64,000 nt of DNA. Source: JAGTVG01 sp965365275. GTDB taxonomy: Bacteria > Bacteroidota > Bacteroidia > Cytophagales > Cyclobacteriaceae. The stretch spans positions 131,838 through 195,837 of the forward strand of contig CBDUBA010000001.1 of the NCBI GenBank assembly GCA_965365275.1, in the 5' to 3' direction. Below the pieces are notes generated by a model, which was not told the DNA's origin, did not search any database, and worked only from the letters and a program-made list of their open reading frames with translations. Below are positions 45,049 through 54,188 of the stretch, in pieces; the stretch's first letter is position 1, and each line of letters opens with the position of its first letter. The position numbers and the translations under genes were made by a program.

Positions 45049-45302
45049 TTTTCTATTGTATTTTTATCTATTCAGTTTTTTAATATTAAGGACTTATTGA
45101 TTATTAATGATCATTCTACCTTTACTTATCTCTTAGCATATAACGTATATAACAATCCAGGCTTCCATACAAATTTGTATCTTTTTTACCCAATCAATAT
45201 AAACAATTGCCCGTTTTATTTGATCTGATCACAATTTTTGTAATATAGTAAAGTTAAATTATCTAAATATTTTTGTTTGGTAAATAATCCTCATTTTTAT
45301 AA

Positions 45303-46595
45303 ATGATCGATCGATTTTTCCGGATTAAAGAAAGGAATACCAGCCTGAGACAGGAAATAATCGGAGGGCTAACCACTTTTCTTACGATGTCCTACATCAT
45401 ATTCCTGCACCCAAATATGCTTGCTGAAACTGGCATGGACAAAGGTGCTTTAATAACAATAACTTGCCTCGCTTCATTCATCGGAACAGTAATTGTTGGA
45501 ATGTGGGCGAATGTACCTTTTGCATTAGCCCCAGGCCTTGGATTAAATAGCTTTTTCACATATTCTGTTGTAATTGGAATGGGCATAGACTGGCAGATTG
45601 CCCTGGGAGCTGTATTTATTTCCGGAATATTATTTCTTATTCTTACCTTCTCCGGGTTCCGTGAAAGGATAGTTCATGCAATACCTTTATCATTGCGATT
45701 AGCCGTTCCGGCAGGTATTGGCTTGTTAATCACCTTTATAGGGTTAAAAAATATGGGGTTGATAGTAAGCAATTCCTCTACTCTTGTACAAATGGGAGAA
45801 ATGACAACAACTTTAATAATCAGTCTTATTGGCTTGATACTTATTATAGTTCTTGAAATTAAAAAAATAAAAGGAAGTATTCTCTTGGGGATTTTATTTA
45901 TAGTGATTACCGGGATGATTCTGGGATATATACATGTTCCTGAAGATTATATTTCCTCTCCCCCATCAATAGAGCCTGTTGCTTTTAAGTTGAATATAAT
46001 ACAGGCCCTGAAGATCAGTTTTTTAGGTGTAATTTTCTCATTTCTTTTTGTAGACCTGTTTGACTCCGTAGGTACAATTATAGCCTGCGCTTATGAGGCA
46101 AAGCTTGTAAATAAAGATGGAAATATATCAGGTATTGAAAAGATCCTGGGTTCTGATGCAATATCAACCGTACTGGGTTCTCTACTGGGAACAAGTACAA
46201 TAACTACATATATTGAGTCAGCCTCAGGGATATCAGCAGGAGCTAGAACGGGCCTTTCATCTGTAATAGTTGGCCTTCTTTTCTTAATAGCCCCTTTTTT
46301 TGCGCCCCTGATACAAATCGTTCCCGGATACGCAACAGCCCCTGCTCTTGTCATTGTAGGCGTATACATGTTCAGGAATATTCAAAAAATTAATTTCACA
46401 GATCTGGAGGATGGAATTCCAGCTTTTTTCACCATCATAATTATGCCATTTACAAGCAGCATCAGCTTGGGACTTTCCTATGGCTTTCTTTCTTTTATAT
46501 TCCTCAAGGTTATAAGCGGTAAACACAAGCGACTATCCACAATATTATGGATAATAGGCATGTTGTGTCTGGCTAATCTGATAATTACATCCTGA
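45303..46595 (+). CDS. NCS2-family permease, AzgA (guanine/hypoxanthine) type
   Basis: This 430-residue inner-membrane symporter has about 13-14 helices. The N-terminal TTFLTMSYIIFLHPNMLAETGMDKGAL and WANVPFALAPGLGLNSFFTYSVV are signatures of the AzgA/PbuG branch of purine permeases. Further conserved parts are SFLFVDLFDSVGTIIACAYEAKL and GTSTITTYIESASGISAGARTGLSSV. It likely imports guanine, hypoxanthine or adenine with a cation. The neighbouring creatininase gene is divergent. Confidence 0.92.
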   Translation: MIDRFFRIKERNTSLRQEIIGGLTTFLTMSYIIFLHPNMLAETGMDKGALITITCLASFIGTVIVGMWANVPFALAPGLGLNSFFTYSVVIGMGIDWQIALGAVFISGILFLILTFSGFRERIVHAIPLSLRLAVPAGIGLLITFIGLKNMGLIVSNSSTLVQMGEMTTTLIISLIGLILIIVLEIKKIKGSILLGILFIVITGMILGYIHVPEDYISSPPSIEPVAFKLNIIQALKISFLGVIFSFLFVDLFDSVGTIIACAYEAKLVNKDGNISGIEKILGSDAISTVLGSLLGTSTITTYIESASGISAGARTGLSSVIVGLLFLIAPFFAPLIQIVPGYATAPALVIVGVYMFRNIQKINFTDLEDGIPAFFTIIIMPFTSSISLGLSYGFLSFIFLKVISGKHKRLSTILWIIGMLCLANLIITS

Positions 46596-46620
46596 ATTCC
46601 ACCCTGAATTCCACCCTGAA
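46591..46620. repeat. 12-bp tandem repeat (2.5 copies) containing the permease stop codon
   Basis: CCTGAATTCCAC occurs twice (46591-46602, 46603-46614) followed by a half copy (46615-46620). The TGA stop at 46593-46595 recurs in frame in each copy. It looks like replication slippage. Confidence 0.8.
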
Positions 46621-46837
46621 CATCAATACCATATGATCCGAAGAAAGTTGAGTGTCATATATCATATATCGTTAAAAAGTTAGCTAATTAGTGTTAAATA
46701 TCGGACGTATTTCAACCAGGATCCATTTTTAAATGATATTATTATTGACAGCCTGTATACTGGATATGCTGCTATAAGAGTATTTTATAGACCATCCCGG
46801 GAGAGTATTCTCATTGCATTTATAGCAAGTGGATAAA

Positions 46838-46866
46838 CAAAAAAAAGAGGCTGTTTTTAAACAGCC
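46838..46866 (-). terminator. Rho-independent terminator of the YbaK-family gene
   Basis: On the minus strand GGCTGTTT-AA-AAACAGCC (46849-46866) is followed by TCTTTTTTTT. It lies 15 nt after the stop of the gene ending at 46882. Confidence 0.9.
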
Positions 46867-46881
46867 CCTGATATTTTAAGG

Positions 46882-47346
46882 TTATAATACTGAAAATTTA
46901 AGAATTTTAGGCTTTACAAGCCTTTCAAAATCCGAATAATTCATTCGGATCAACTCAGAATGTGTTCCAGCATTAAAAGCTATTTCAACATCCTCGGTTA
47001 AACTCTGGGCAACATATACTTCCATATTGTATAAATTTCCAAATGGCGGCATAGCACCCAGTTCACAATCCTCAAATATTTCTTTAAATTCTGATTCATG
47101 TGCTAATACAACCTCTTCATTGCCAGTCACTTCCTTCAACAGGTGGAAATCAACATGATAGGTAGCCGGCAGCACAGCCATTGCAAGTCTTTCATTGATT
47201 TTAATAATAACAGTTTTTGCCATCTCTTTGCCCTTTATGTGCGCAGATGCCGCTACCTGTTGCGCAGTAAAGGCCTGAGAATGAGTTATGGTAACATATG
47301 GCACATTATTGTCATCAAGATATTTTTTAAGTTTTCCGCAAGCCAT
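46882..47346 (-). CDS. YbaK/EbsC-family aminoacyl-tRNA deacylase-like protein
   Basis: This is a ~154-residue protein when started at the ATG at 47346 (MACGKLKKYLDDNNVPY); an ATG at 47388 would add 14 residues that do not fit. It has the YbaK/ProX fold, with VTITHSQAFTAQQVAASAHIKGKEMAKTVIIKINERLAMAVLPATYHVD and a later ELGAMPPFGNLYNMEVY. The Lys in MAKTVI is the catalytic lysine position of prolyl-tRNA editing proteins. The GxMPPFG turn is also characteristic. It likely hydrolyses mischarged tRNA, such as Cys- or Ala-tRNA(Pro). Confidence 0.85.
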   Translation of the reverse strand: MACGKLKKYLDDNNVPYVTITHSQAFTAQQVAASAHIKGKEMAKTVIIKINERLAMAVLPATYHVDFHLLKEVTGNEEVVLAHESEFKEIFEDCELGAMPPFGNLYNMEVYVAQSLTEDVEIAFNAGTHSELIRMNYSDFERLVKPKILKFSVL

Positions 47347-47685
47347 TATTTTTTTATTTATTGCTCTGAGATGAATACAGGATAACATTTCCTATCAGAA
47401 ATGCAGTAAACCTAATTTTTTAGATTATTGAAAGCAAAATGGCCTTATGTCAACAGACCAAATATTATCCTATAACATATACTGAAACTTTCATCAAGTA
47501 ATTCCAGTTCCAAGGATTTATAATTATAAGATAAAAAAAAGTTTATCATCCTTCAAGTTAAAATACCATTTTCTGGTTTTGAAAGATGATAAACTTATTA
47601 TATTTCGTCTATCTTATTTGGTTAATTTCTATGTTTTCCGGAATTTGCTGAAATTCAGAAGAAAATATTTACAATCTTTTAACAA
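47347..47685. other. Intergenic region holding the terminator of the PIG-L operon
   Basis: No coding sequence of convincing composition was found. The region contains the large terminator hairpin at 47531-47596 and, at its left end, the promoter region of the YbaK-family gene. Confidence 0.6.
47531..47596 (-). terminator. Long terminator hairpin of the PIG-L/Gfo-Idh-MocA operon
   Basis: On the minus strand AAGTTTATCATC (47596-47585) and GATGATAAACTT (47550-47539) form a perfect 12-bp stem. A further 5-bp TTCAA/TTGAA stem lies one mismatch inward. A TTTTTTTT run follows at 47538-47533. The hairpin is about 90 nt after the PIG-L stop at 47686. Confidence 0.85.
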
Positions 47686-48561
47686 TTACTGGCCAAGCAT
47701 TGGAAATAGTGCGCGGATCTCATCATCACTTGGTCTTCTTCCATACTCGCATATTTCAAATGTCTCTGCATGCTTTACCAGTTTGCTTCGATCATTCCCG
47801 TACCATTTATCCAAGGAAGCCCTCGCTTCTGCCGAAAGAGTTCCTCCTCCCCAGATATTACCAAGCCATTTTAATCGTTCGTCGGGATCTTCGGGAACAT
47901 TCTCCAGTTGCCCCACAGTCCATGGAAGCCATGAGAAAAACTGAGATTCATGAGCAGCCATACCATAGATTTTCTGATCAAAAACATCTGTAATATCCAC
48001 GGCTATATCCGGAGTAAATGGGTTAGGTTTTTGGAAGCGATCCCTGGTGTAAAGAAAGACAGGATTTTTCTTTAATGGTGGTGTGTCCGGAGCTACATTC
48101 GGCACAATCACCATATATGCTGCATCCTGCAGTAAAACACCGGTATATCTATGATCAGGATGATAATCATTAGGTCGTGGACCTATAACAACATCTGCAT
48201 TCCATTTTCTGATCAGGCGAATGACCTCAAGTCGGTTTTCTAAGGTTGGTAATAATTCTCCATCATGATTATCCAGGGTAATATATTTTACACCATAACG
48301 TTTTCCGGCTTCTTCAGCTTCAGCTCTTCGAATTCTAGCCAGCGCTCCTCCTCCCATATCCTGATGACCTGCATCTCCATTGGTCAAGGAAACCATCATT
48401 ACATTATGTCCCATTTTCGACCATAGAATTGCTGTCCCGGCATCACTGTCCGGGTCATCCGGGTGTGCACCAAAAATGATAACATTTACCTTTCGCTCCT
48501 GTGCATTCAGGCTGATAACAGCTGCCAGTAATAGAAGTAATAATAGAGAGAATCTTTTCAT
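47686..48561 (-). CDS. Exported PIG-L family deacetylase (copy 1)
   Basis: This 291-residue Zn-dependent LmbE/PIG-L de-N-acetylase has a Sec signal (SLLLLLLLAAVISLNAQ). The Zn ligands are in AHPDD (residues 32-36) and HPDH (134-137). SLTNGDAG and LDNHDGELLPTLENRLEVIRLIRKWNADVVIGPRPNDYHPDH are the family core. Enzymes of this fold remove the acetyl group from N-acetylglucosaminyl conjugates, so an exported GlcNAc-deacetylating activity is plausible. It is a close paralogue of the gene at 48667 and lacks one glycine after DSDAG compared with that copy. It is the last gene of the minus-strand group. Confidence 0.88.
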   Translation of the reverse strand: MKRFSLLLLLLLAAVISLNAQERKVNVIIFGAHPDDPDSDAGTAILWSKMGHNVMMVSLTNGDAGHQDMGGGALARIRRAEAEEAGKRYGVKYITLDNHDGELLPTLENRLEVIRLIRKWNADVVIGPRPNDYHPDHRYTGVLLQDAAYMVIVPNVAPDTPPLKKNPVFLYTRDRFQKPNPFTPDIAVDITDVFDQKIYGMAAHESQFFSWLPWTVGQLENVPEDPDERLKWLGNIWGGGTLSAEARASLDKWYGNDRSKLVKHAETFEICEYGRRPSDDEIRALFPMLGQ

Positions 48562-48666
48562 AGTTAAATCATTAATTAATAAATGAATTCAATTTTTCCA
48601 CTAAAATATTAAAATTGAACCGCAGGCAAGGGGTAATACTTAAATAAATTACAAATTGATGATCAT

Positions 48667-49545
48667 TTACCTGATCATGGGGAACAATTTCCTGATCTCA
48701 TCATCACTCGGACGTCGCCCATACTCACAAATCTCGAAAGCTTCTGCATCGGTAACGGCAGCAGCTTTATCCTTGCCATACCATTTAACAAGTGATTCCC
48801 TTACCTCTTCCGTTATCCTTACTTTCCTGTATTTTGCAAGGTATTCAAGCCTGTCTTCCTCAACTTCAGGGATCTCATCCAGTCTTCCGGAGGTCCATGG
48901 CAGCCATTCAAAATGCTGTGATTCGTGTGCAGCCATAGTATAAATTTTTTGTTTGTAAGTATCTGAAATATCGACTGCGATATCAGGCATAAATGGATTC
49001 GGTTTTTGGAAGAAATCCTGGGCATATAAAAATATTGGATTTTTCTTTAAAGGAGGTGTATCAGGAGCCACATTAGGCACAATAACCATATAAGCAGCAT
49101 CCTGAAGCACTATTCCACAATTCCGGTGGTCAGGATGATAATCATTAGGTCTTGGTCCTATTACAAGGTCCGCATTCCACTTTCTGATCAATCGAATAAC
49201 CTGTAATCTAACATGTAAGGTAGGCATTAGCTCCCCGTCATGATTATCCAGCACAACATATTTAACTCCAGCCCTTCTACCAGCCTCTTCCGCTTCTGCT
49301 CTTCGAATTTTTGCCAGTGCTCCACCCCCCATGGAAAAGTGCCCTGCATCACCATTTGTTAAAGCAACAAACATTACATTATGCCCCATTTGTGCAAATT
49401 TTATTGCCGTTCCTCCAGCATCTGCATCAGCATCATCGGGATGTGCACCAAATACAATTACATTAATTTTATCATCCTGAGCATATGACAATAGTGCAAT
49501 TAAAATAAATGAAAGAGTAAATATATTTTGAATCAGCTTTTTCAT
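48667..49545 (-). CDS. Exported PIG-L family deacetylase (copy 2)
   Basis: This 292-residue tandem paralogue of copy 1 has a signal peptide (FTLSFILIALLSYAQ). The Zn-binding motifs are AHPDD (35-39) and HPDH (137-140). The segments ALTNGDAGH, LDNHDGELMPTL and VIRLIRKWNADLVIGPRPNDYHPDH are near-identical to copy 1. The gene is 15 nt after the Gfo/Idh/MocA gene and 105 nt before copy 1. The duplication suggests either different substrates or increased dosage. Both copies keep every visible catalytic residue, so neither looks decayed. Confidence 0.88.
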   Translation of the reverse strand: MKKLIQNIFTLSFILIALLSYAQDDKINVIVFGAHPDDADADAGGTAIKFAQMGHNVMFVALTNGDAGHFSMGGGALAKIRRAEAEEAGRRAGVKYVVLDNHDGELMPTLHVRLQVIRLIRKWNADLVIGPRPNDYHPDHRNCGIVLQDAAYMVIVPNVAPDTPPLKKNPIFLYAQDFFQKPNPFMPDIAVDISDTYKQKIYTMAAHESQHFEWLPWTSGRLDEIPEVEEDRLEYLAKYRKVRITEEVRESLVKWYGKDKAAAVTDAEAFEICEYGRRPSDDEIRKLFPMIR

Positions 49546-49560
49546 AATATTAATTCGGGT

Positions 49561-50961
49561 TTATATAAGTTGCATTTTAACAGGATCCCAGCCAACGGCC
49601 TTATCCTCAAAGTAACTGAAATTCGACAGCAATGCCGCTCCGGCAGCTCGTAGCCCGTATGTGGTATCTTCTACTACTTTCCTGTTTCCACGCATCGCAC
49701 CAAAAAATGTAAGGAAATGATCATGGTCGGCACCTTTGTAGGAACTGGAAGCTTCAAATACGGTATCCTGTGGATTTAACATATTATTTCGCTGTTGATC
49801 ATACTTAGCATCGTACATTTTGTTAATCTCGTTCTGAATATTTTCAGGGTAGGATTTGAGAGCATAACCGGTAGGCCTCCATCCCATATCGCTATGGGTA
49901 ACCATCACGGATCTCCAGCCAACTACCATGGCACCATCCGTACCAATTAATTTAAAAGCTCCTCCACCGCCTCCGCCAGCAACAAAATTGATCCTTAGCA
50001 CGGCATTAAAGGCAGGATGATTTTCTGCCTCCGGGAAGTCATATAGAGACATCATAATATCAGGCACATCCCGGCCATCTTTCCAGTATCTTAATCCGCC
50101 TGTTGATTTTGCTCTTACAGGGCCTAAAGAATCTATAACAAAGTTCATGGTAGAGAAGGAATGAACAAACAAGTCACCGGCTACACCTGTTCCATAATCC
50201 TGGTAGTTTCTCCATCTGAAAAATCGAACAGGATCATATTCCACCTTTGGCGCGGATCCCAGGAATGTATCAAAATCAATACTATCCGGATCAGCATCAG
50301 GAGGTATAGGATATTGCCAGGCACCTTCCGAAGAATACCGGTCATTATGTATCTCAACCATTACAAGATCACCTATCGCACCTGATTTGTATAATTCCCT
50401 GGCCTTTGCTGCATAAATGCCAGACATACCCTGGCTTCCTACCTGCAAAACCGCCCCGGTATCCTTTTGGACTTTGATCAGGTTATGACCTTCCTGGATG
50501 TTCTTTATCATAGGCTTCTCGAGGTATACTGCCTTCCCTGCTTTCATAGCATCTGTTGCAATACGCTCATGCCAATGGTCCGGGGTCGCGATGATGACAG
50601 CATCAATGTCTTCTTTTGCCAGGATCTCTCTATAATCCCTGGTAGTAAAAATATCCTTGCCATATAATTCATGGGCTCTTGTTAATCTGCCTTTATACAG
50701 ATCACAGGCAGCAACAAACTCGACACCTTCAACACCCACAGCATTGGCAGTATCTCCAATTCCCTGAATTCCAAATCCAATAGTAGCGAGTCTTATTTTA
50801 TCATTGGCAGTATAGGATTTTGTGACATATTCAGGTTCTAAAATTTCTTTTCTGATATCTGTCGATCGTGCTGCCAATATATTTGGAACCGAAAGCGCAG
50901 CTGTTCCTATAGAGACTTTTGTTAAAAAATCTCTTCTTGAGGTTTTTTTCTTAGAATTCAT
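49561..50961 (-). CDS. Tat-exported Gfo/Idh/MocA-family oxidoreductase
   Basis: This 466-residue periplasmic NAD(P)-type oxidoreductase has a twin-arginine signal (SRRDFLTKVSIGTAALSV). After a ~20-residue linker comes the Rossmann start IRLATIGFGIQGIGD. IATPDHWHERIATDAMKAGKAVYLEKP carries the family's EKP motif. The C-terminal Gfo/Idh/MocA domain includes GDLVMVEIHNDRYSSEGAWQYP and GTGVAGDLFVHSFSTMN. Tat export implies folding with its cofactor before export, so it works in the periplasm as a sugar oxidase/dehydrogenase. It is the first gene of a group with the two PIG-L deacetylases (gap 15 nt). Confidence 0.9.
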   Translation of the reverse strand: MNSKKKTSRRDFLTKVSIGTAALSVPNILAARSTDIRKEILEPEYVTKSYTANDKIRLATIGFGIQGIGDTANAVGVEGVEFVAACDLYKGRLTRAHELYGKDIFTTRDYREILAKEDIDAVIIATPDHWHERIATDAMKAGKAVYLEKPMIKNIQEGHNLIKVQKDTGAVLQVGSQGMSGIYAAKARELYKSGAIGDLVMVEIHNDRYSSEGAWQYPIPPDADPDSIDFDTFLGSAPKVEYDPVRFFRWRNYQDYGTGVAGDLFVHSFSTMNFVIDSLGPVRAKSTGGLRYWKDGRDVPDIMMSLYDFPEAENHPAFNAVLRINFVAGGGGGGAFKLIGTDGAMVVGWRSVMVTHSDMGWRPTGYALKSYPENIQNEINKMYDAKYDQQRNNMLNPQDTVFEASSSYKGADHDHFLTFFGAMRGNRKVVEDTTYGLRAAGAALLSNFSYFEDKAVGWDPVKMQLI

Positions 50962-51075
50962 AATGTAAAAAATAAAGGATTAACTATTTTTTTATCAATT
51001 TATGAAATAAGAATTGATTTGAACAAAAAATTATTATTATTTACATATCTGTATAAAAACGATTATATCTATTTT

Positions 51076-51993
51076 ATGAAAACATCCCGTCGAAAATTCT
51101 TAATGAAGACAGGCACCTTATTGGCAGGAGGTCTGTCTTTTAATAATCACCATCTGCTTAGCTCTGAACACAATATGGCTAAAGAAAGCAAAGTTACTGT
51201 TGGTGCTCATCCCTGGGTATATGCGGCCGACTTGCCCAATTTTGATATAAGCCCTCTATTAGGTAAAATATTTCAGGAGATCAAATATGCAGGGTATGAT
51301 GGGGTGGAACTTATGCATCATCCCTTAAGAAATCATAATACTACCCTGATCATCTCTGATTTAAAAGATATATATGGCTTACCTGTAATAGGAACTTCCT
51401 ATGGTGCAGATATGTGGGATCGATCCAAACATCAGGAGATTCTGGAAGATGTCGAAAATATTATTGAGAATCTTGCTGAAGTAGGTGGTAGAACATTTGG
51501 AACTTCAGTCGGCAGGGCACCGGAAAAGAAAACAGAAAAACACCTTGACGATCAGGCTGATCTTCTAAAAAAAATTATAGAGATTGGCAACAAGAATGGT
51601 GTTGTAATCAACCTGCATAACCATACTTATGAAGTTGAGGATGGCCTTCACGATTTAAAAGGAACACTAAAAAGAATTCCGGATATAAAACTTGGTCCGG
51701 ATCTGAACTGGTTATTGCGTGGAGGAGTCGACCCGATTGATTTTCTTAAAAAATATCAGGATCAAATTGTCTTTATGCACATACGGGATGAATTTAAAAA
51801 CGGAAAATGGTCAGAATCCCTGGGAGAAGGTGATGTAAATTTCAGGGCTATAGGAAAGACATTGAAAAAAATAAAGTTTTCAGGCGATCTAGTGGTAGAA
51901 CTTGCCCATGAAAATGATTTCGACACCACTCGGGATATTCGTGATAGTCTGAAAATGAGCCGGGAACATGTAAAAAAAACAATGGGCTACTAG
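51076..51993 (+). CDS. Tat-exported sugar phosphate isomerase/epimerase-like TIM barrel
   Basis: This is a ~305-residue protein when started at the ATG at 51076, which puts the Tat signal SRRKFLMKTGTLLAGG at the N-terminus; an in-frame TTG at 51019 is a poor alternative. The xylose-isomerase-like barrel shows YAGYDGVELMHHPLR, NLHNHTYEVEDGLHDL and LGPDLNWLLRGGVDP, with acidic/His metal ligands in FMHIRDEF and LVVELAHEND. Exported members of this AP-endonuclease-2-like superfamily occur beside Tat-exported Gfo/Idh/MocA genes, where they can act as lyases or epimerases on keto-glycosides. It is divergent from the Gfo/Idh/MocA gene. Confidence 0.85.
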   Translation: MKTSRRKFLMKTGTLLAGGLSFNNHHLLSSEHNMAKESKVTVGAHPWVYAADLPNFDISPLLGKIFQEIKYAGYDGVELMHHPLRNHNTTLIISDLKDIYGLPVIGTSYGADMWDRSKHQEILEDVENIIENLAEVGGRTFGTSVGRAPEKKTEKHLDDQADLLKKIIEIGNKNGVVINLHNHTYEVEDGLHDLKGTLKRIPDIKLGPDLNWLLRGGVDPIDFLKKYQDQIVFMHIRDEFKNGKWSESLGEGDVNFRAIGKTLKKIKFSGDLVVELAHENDFDTTRDIRDSLKMSREHVKKTMGY

Positions 51994-52006
51994 TTTAGCA
52001 GCCCAT
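51982..52006 (-). terminator. Terminator of nagB overlapping the stop codon of the convergent gene
   Basis: On the minus strand ATGGGCTGCTA pairs with TAGTAGCCCAT (11 positions, one mismatch) around AAC, followed by TGTTTTTTTT. It sits 16 nt after the nagB stop at 52022. The stem includes the TAG stop of the convergent plus-strand gene. Confidence 0.8.
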
Positions 52007-52021
52007 CTAATTTAGAATCTT

Positions 52022-52834
52022 TTAATCAAGATCAGGAAATTCATTATCAATAATCTGCTCAATTTCCTTAAAATATTTTACAGTCTCGGCCTTCAATTCC
52101 ATGGTGGCTTCATCATCACAGACAATTACAGCATGTCTGTGCATCTGCAACATGGAGACTGTCCACATATGGTTTACCCCTTCTTCAACTACCTGGCGCA
52201 GAGCTCTTGCCTTATGAAATCCATTAATAATTACAACCACTTCACGTGAATCCATAACCGTCCCCACACCTACTGTCAAAGCCATTCTGGGAACAAGATG
52301 AATATCATTGTCAAAAAACCTTGCATTAGCCTTGATCGTGTTGAAGTTTAATGTTTTGATCCTTGTTCTGGAGGCCAGAGAGGATCCGGGTTCATTAAAT
52401 GCAATGTGGCCATCAGGCCCAATCCCGCCAAGGAAAAGTTCAATACCTCCCAGATCTTTCATCTTTGCCTCGTAATCGGCACATTCCTTATCCAGGTCGG
52501 AGGCCATTCCGTTTAAAATATTTACATTCTCTTCAGGTATATCTATATGATTGAAAAAATTCTCCCACATGAAATAATGATAACTTTGTTCGTGATCCCT
52601 GTCCAAACCAACATACTCATCCATATTGAAGGTGATCACATTTTCAAAACTAACAGCTCTCTCTTTATTAAGTTTTATCAGAGCCTTATATGTCCCAAGG
52701 GGAGAAGATCCGGTGGGTAAACCTAAAACAAATGGTTTTTCCTTCGTAGGATTGAAATTGTTGATTCTTTCAGCAATGTAATCTGCAGTCCACTGACTTA
52801 ATTGCTGGTAATCTTTTCTGATAATTATTTTCAT
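52022..52834 (-). CDS. nagB: Glucosamine-6-phosphate deaminase
   Basis: This 270-residue cytoplasmic enzyme converts glucosamine 6-phosphate to fructose 6-phosphate and ammonia. GLPTGSSPLGTYKALI is the phosphate-binding loop, FNMDEYVG contains the general-base aspartate, and GPDGHIAFNEPGSSLASRTR includes the catalytic Asp and His. The length is close to that of E. coli NagB (266). It is a single gene on the minus strand within a cluster of sugar-oxidising and deacetylating enzymes, which makes an amino sugar the likely end product of that cluster. Confidence 0.95.
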   Translation of the reverse strand: MKIIIRKDYQQLSQWTADYIAERINNFNPTKEKPFVLGLPTGSSPLGTYKALIKLNKERAVSFENVITFNMDEYVGLDRDHEQSYHYFMWENFFNHIDIPEENVNILNGMASDLDKECADYEAKMKDLGGIELFLGGIGPDGHIAFNEPGSSLASRTRIKTLNFNTIKANARFFDNDIHLVPRMALTVGVGTVMDSREVVVIINGFHKARALRQVVEEGVNHMWTVSMLQMHRHAVIVCDDEATMELKAETVKYFKEIEQIIDNEFPDLD

Positions 52835-53018
52835 ATTAACTAATTTTAAAAAATCTGATATTATGTAAGTAACAATTTGAAATGCTGAAAATACCTATTT
52901 TTTGATAAATTACAAATGAATTCGGCTTATGGATTAAAGAATTTAAAATTAAAGTACAAATCTAGGCTGATACTAAAATTATATATTATTTTAAGGTAAA
53001 ATAAATACATAAAAGAAT

Positions 53019-54089
53019 ATGAAGGACAAAATACGAGTGGTTGTTGTCGGCATCGGAAATATGGGAAGATCACATGCACTTGCGTACCATAAAATTTCAG
53101 GATTTAAAATAGTCGGATTAGTGGATCGCTTACCGGAAAAAAGAGAAGATCTTTCAACCGAATTAGGTGGAATCCCACAATTCGATGATTTTGATACCGC
53201 TCTTGCAGCCACAAAACCTGATGCGGTCTGTATATGCACCTATCCCGACACCCATGCCGAACTTGCCAGGAAAAGTTTGTTGACCGGGGCTCATGTTTTT
53301 GTTGAAAAGCCCCTGGCAGTATCCGTTGAAGAAGCTTCCGATCTCGTGCAACTGGCTCAAAAAGTGAATAGAAAACTGGTAGTGGGCTATATTTTAAGGG
53401 TCCATCCATCCTGGAAAAAATTTATTGAGATCTCGCATACACTGGGGAAGCCACTGGTTATGCGGATGAATCTTAATCAGCAAAGCAGTGGCAGTACATG
53501 GCTTACTCATCTGAATTTAATGAAGTCAATGTCTCCCATAGTGGATTGCGGAGTACATTACGTAGATGTGATGTGTCAAATGACAAGATCAAAACCAATT
53601 CGGGTCCATGCCATCGGTGCCCGGCTAACTGAGCAGATCCATCCCGGGATGTATAACTATGGGCAACTACAGGTAATCTTCGAGGATGGGTCTGTCGGAT
53701 GGTATGAAGCCGGGTGGGGACCCATGATGAGCGAGGTTTCCTTTTTTGTGAAAGACGTCATTGGCCCGAAAGGTTGTGTAAACATTATGGATGCCGATAA
53801 AACCGGGCAAAGTGACGATATTGATGGGCATACCCAGACAAACCGCTTAAAGATCCATTATTCTGAAATAGATGATAATAATGAATTGACGAAACCCGAT
53901 GAAATAATAAATACCGAAGATGAGCCGGATCATCAGGGATTATGTGATTTGGAACAGGAGTTTTTTTATAACTCAATCATCAATGATGTTGACCTGAGCG
54001 ATCATCAGGAAGATGCTGTAAACAGCTTGAGAATAGTCCTTGCTGCTGATGAATCTTTCAGGACCGGAAAGGTAATTGATTTGAATTAA
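53019..54089 (+). CDS. Cytoplasmic Gfo/Idh/MocA-family oxidoreductase
   Basis: This 356-residue protein has no signal peptide. The Rossmann start is VVVVGIGNMGRSHALAY, followed by TYPDTHAELARKSLLTGAHVFVEKPLAVSVEEA with the EKP motif. The C-terminal substrate domain has MNLNQQSSGSTWLTHLNLMKSMSPIVDCGVHYVDVMCQMT, where the H-x-x-D pattern includes the catalytic His. It is a soluble NAD(P)-dependent sugar dehydrogenase of unknown substrate. It is 184 nt from the divergent nagB gene and, unlike its two relatives, stays inside the cell, so it could complete reduction or oxidation of an imported product. Confidence 0.9.
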   Translation: MKDKIRVVVVGIGNMGRSHALAYHKISGFKIVGLVDRLPEKREDLSTELGGIPQFDDFDTALAATKPDAVCICTYPDTHAELARKSLLTGAHVFVEKPLAVSVEEASDLVQLAQKVNRKLVVGYILRVHPSWKKFIEISHTLGKPLVMRMNLNQQSSGSTWLTHLNLMKSMSPIVDCGVHYVDVMCQMTRSKPIRVHAIGARLTEQIHPGMYNYGQLQVIFEDGSVGWYEAGWGPMMSEVSFFVKDVIGPKGCVNIMDADKTGQSDDIDGHTQTNRLKIHYSEIDDNNELTKPDEIINTEDEPDHQGLCDLEQEFFYNSIINDVDLSDHQEDAVNSLRIVLAADESFRTGKVIDLN

Positions 54090-54188
54090 ATTTTATTACA
54101 TTATCGGGGTTAAGAGTATGTCCGGGAATAATGATCAGGTAATTATAAAGTTACTGGATTAATCTTTCTGTTTGAAGATCTTCAATGA

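Noticed and set aside
45231..45275. TATTTTTG resembling the Bacteroidota -7 element before the NCS2 permease
   Set aside because: The nearest TTTG for a -33 element is 27 nt away, too far from the usual spacing, so no promoter was called.
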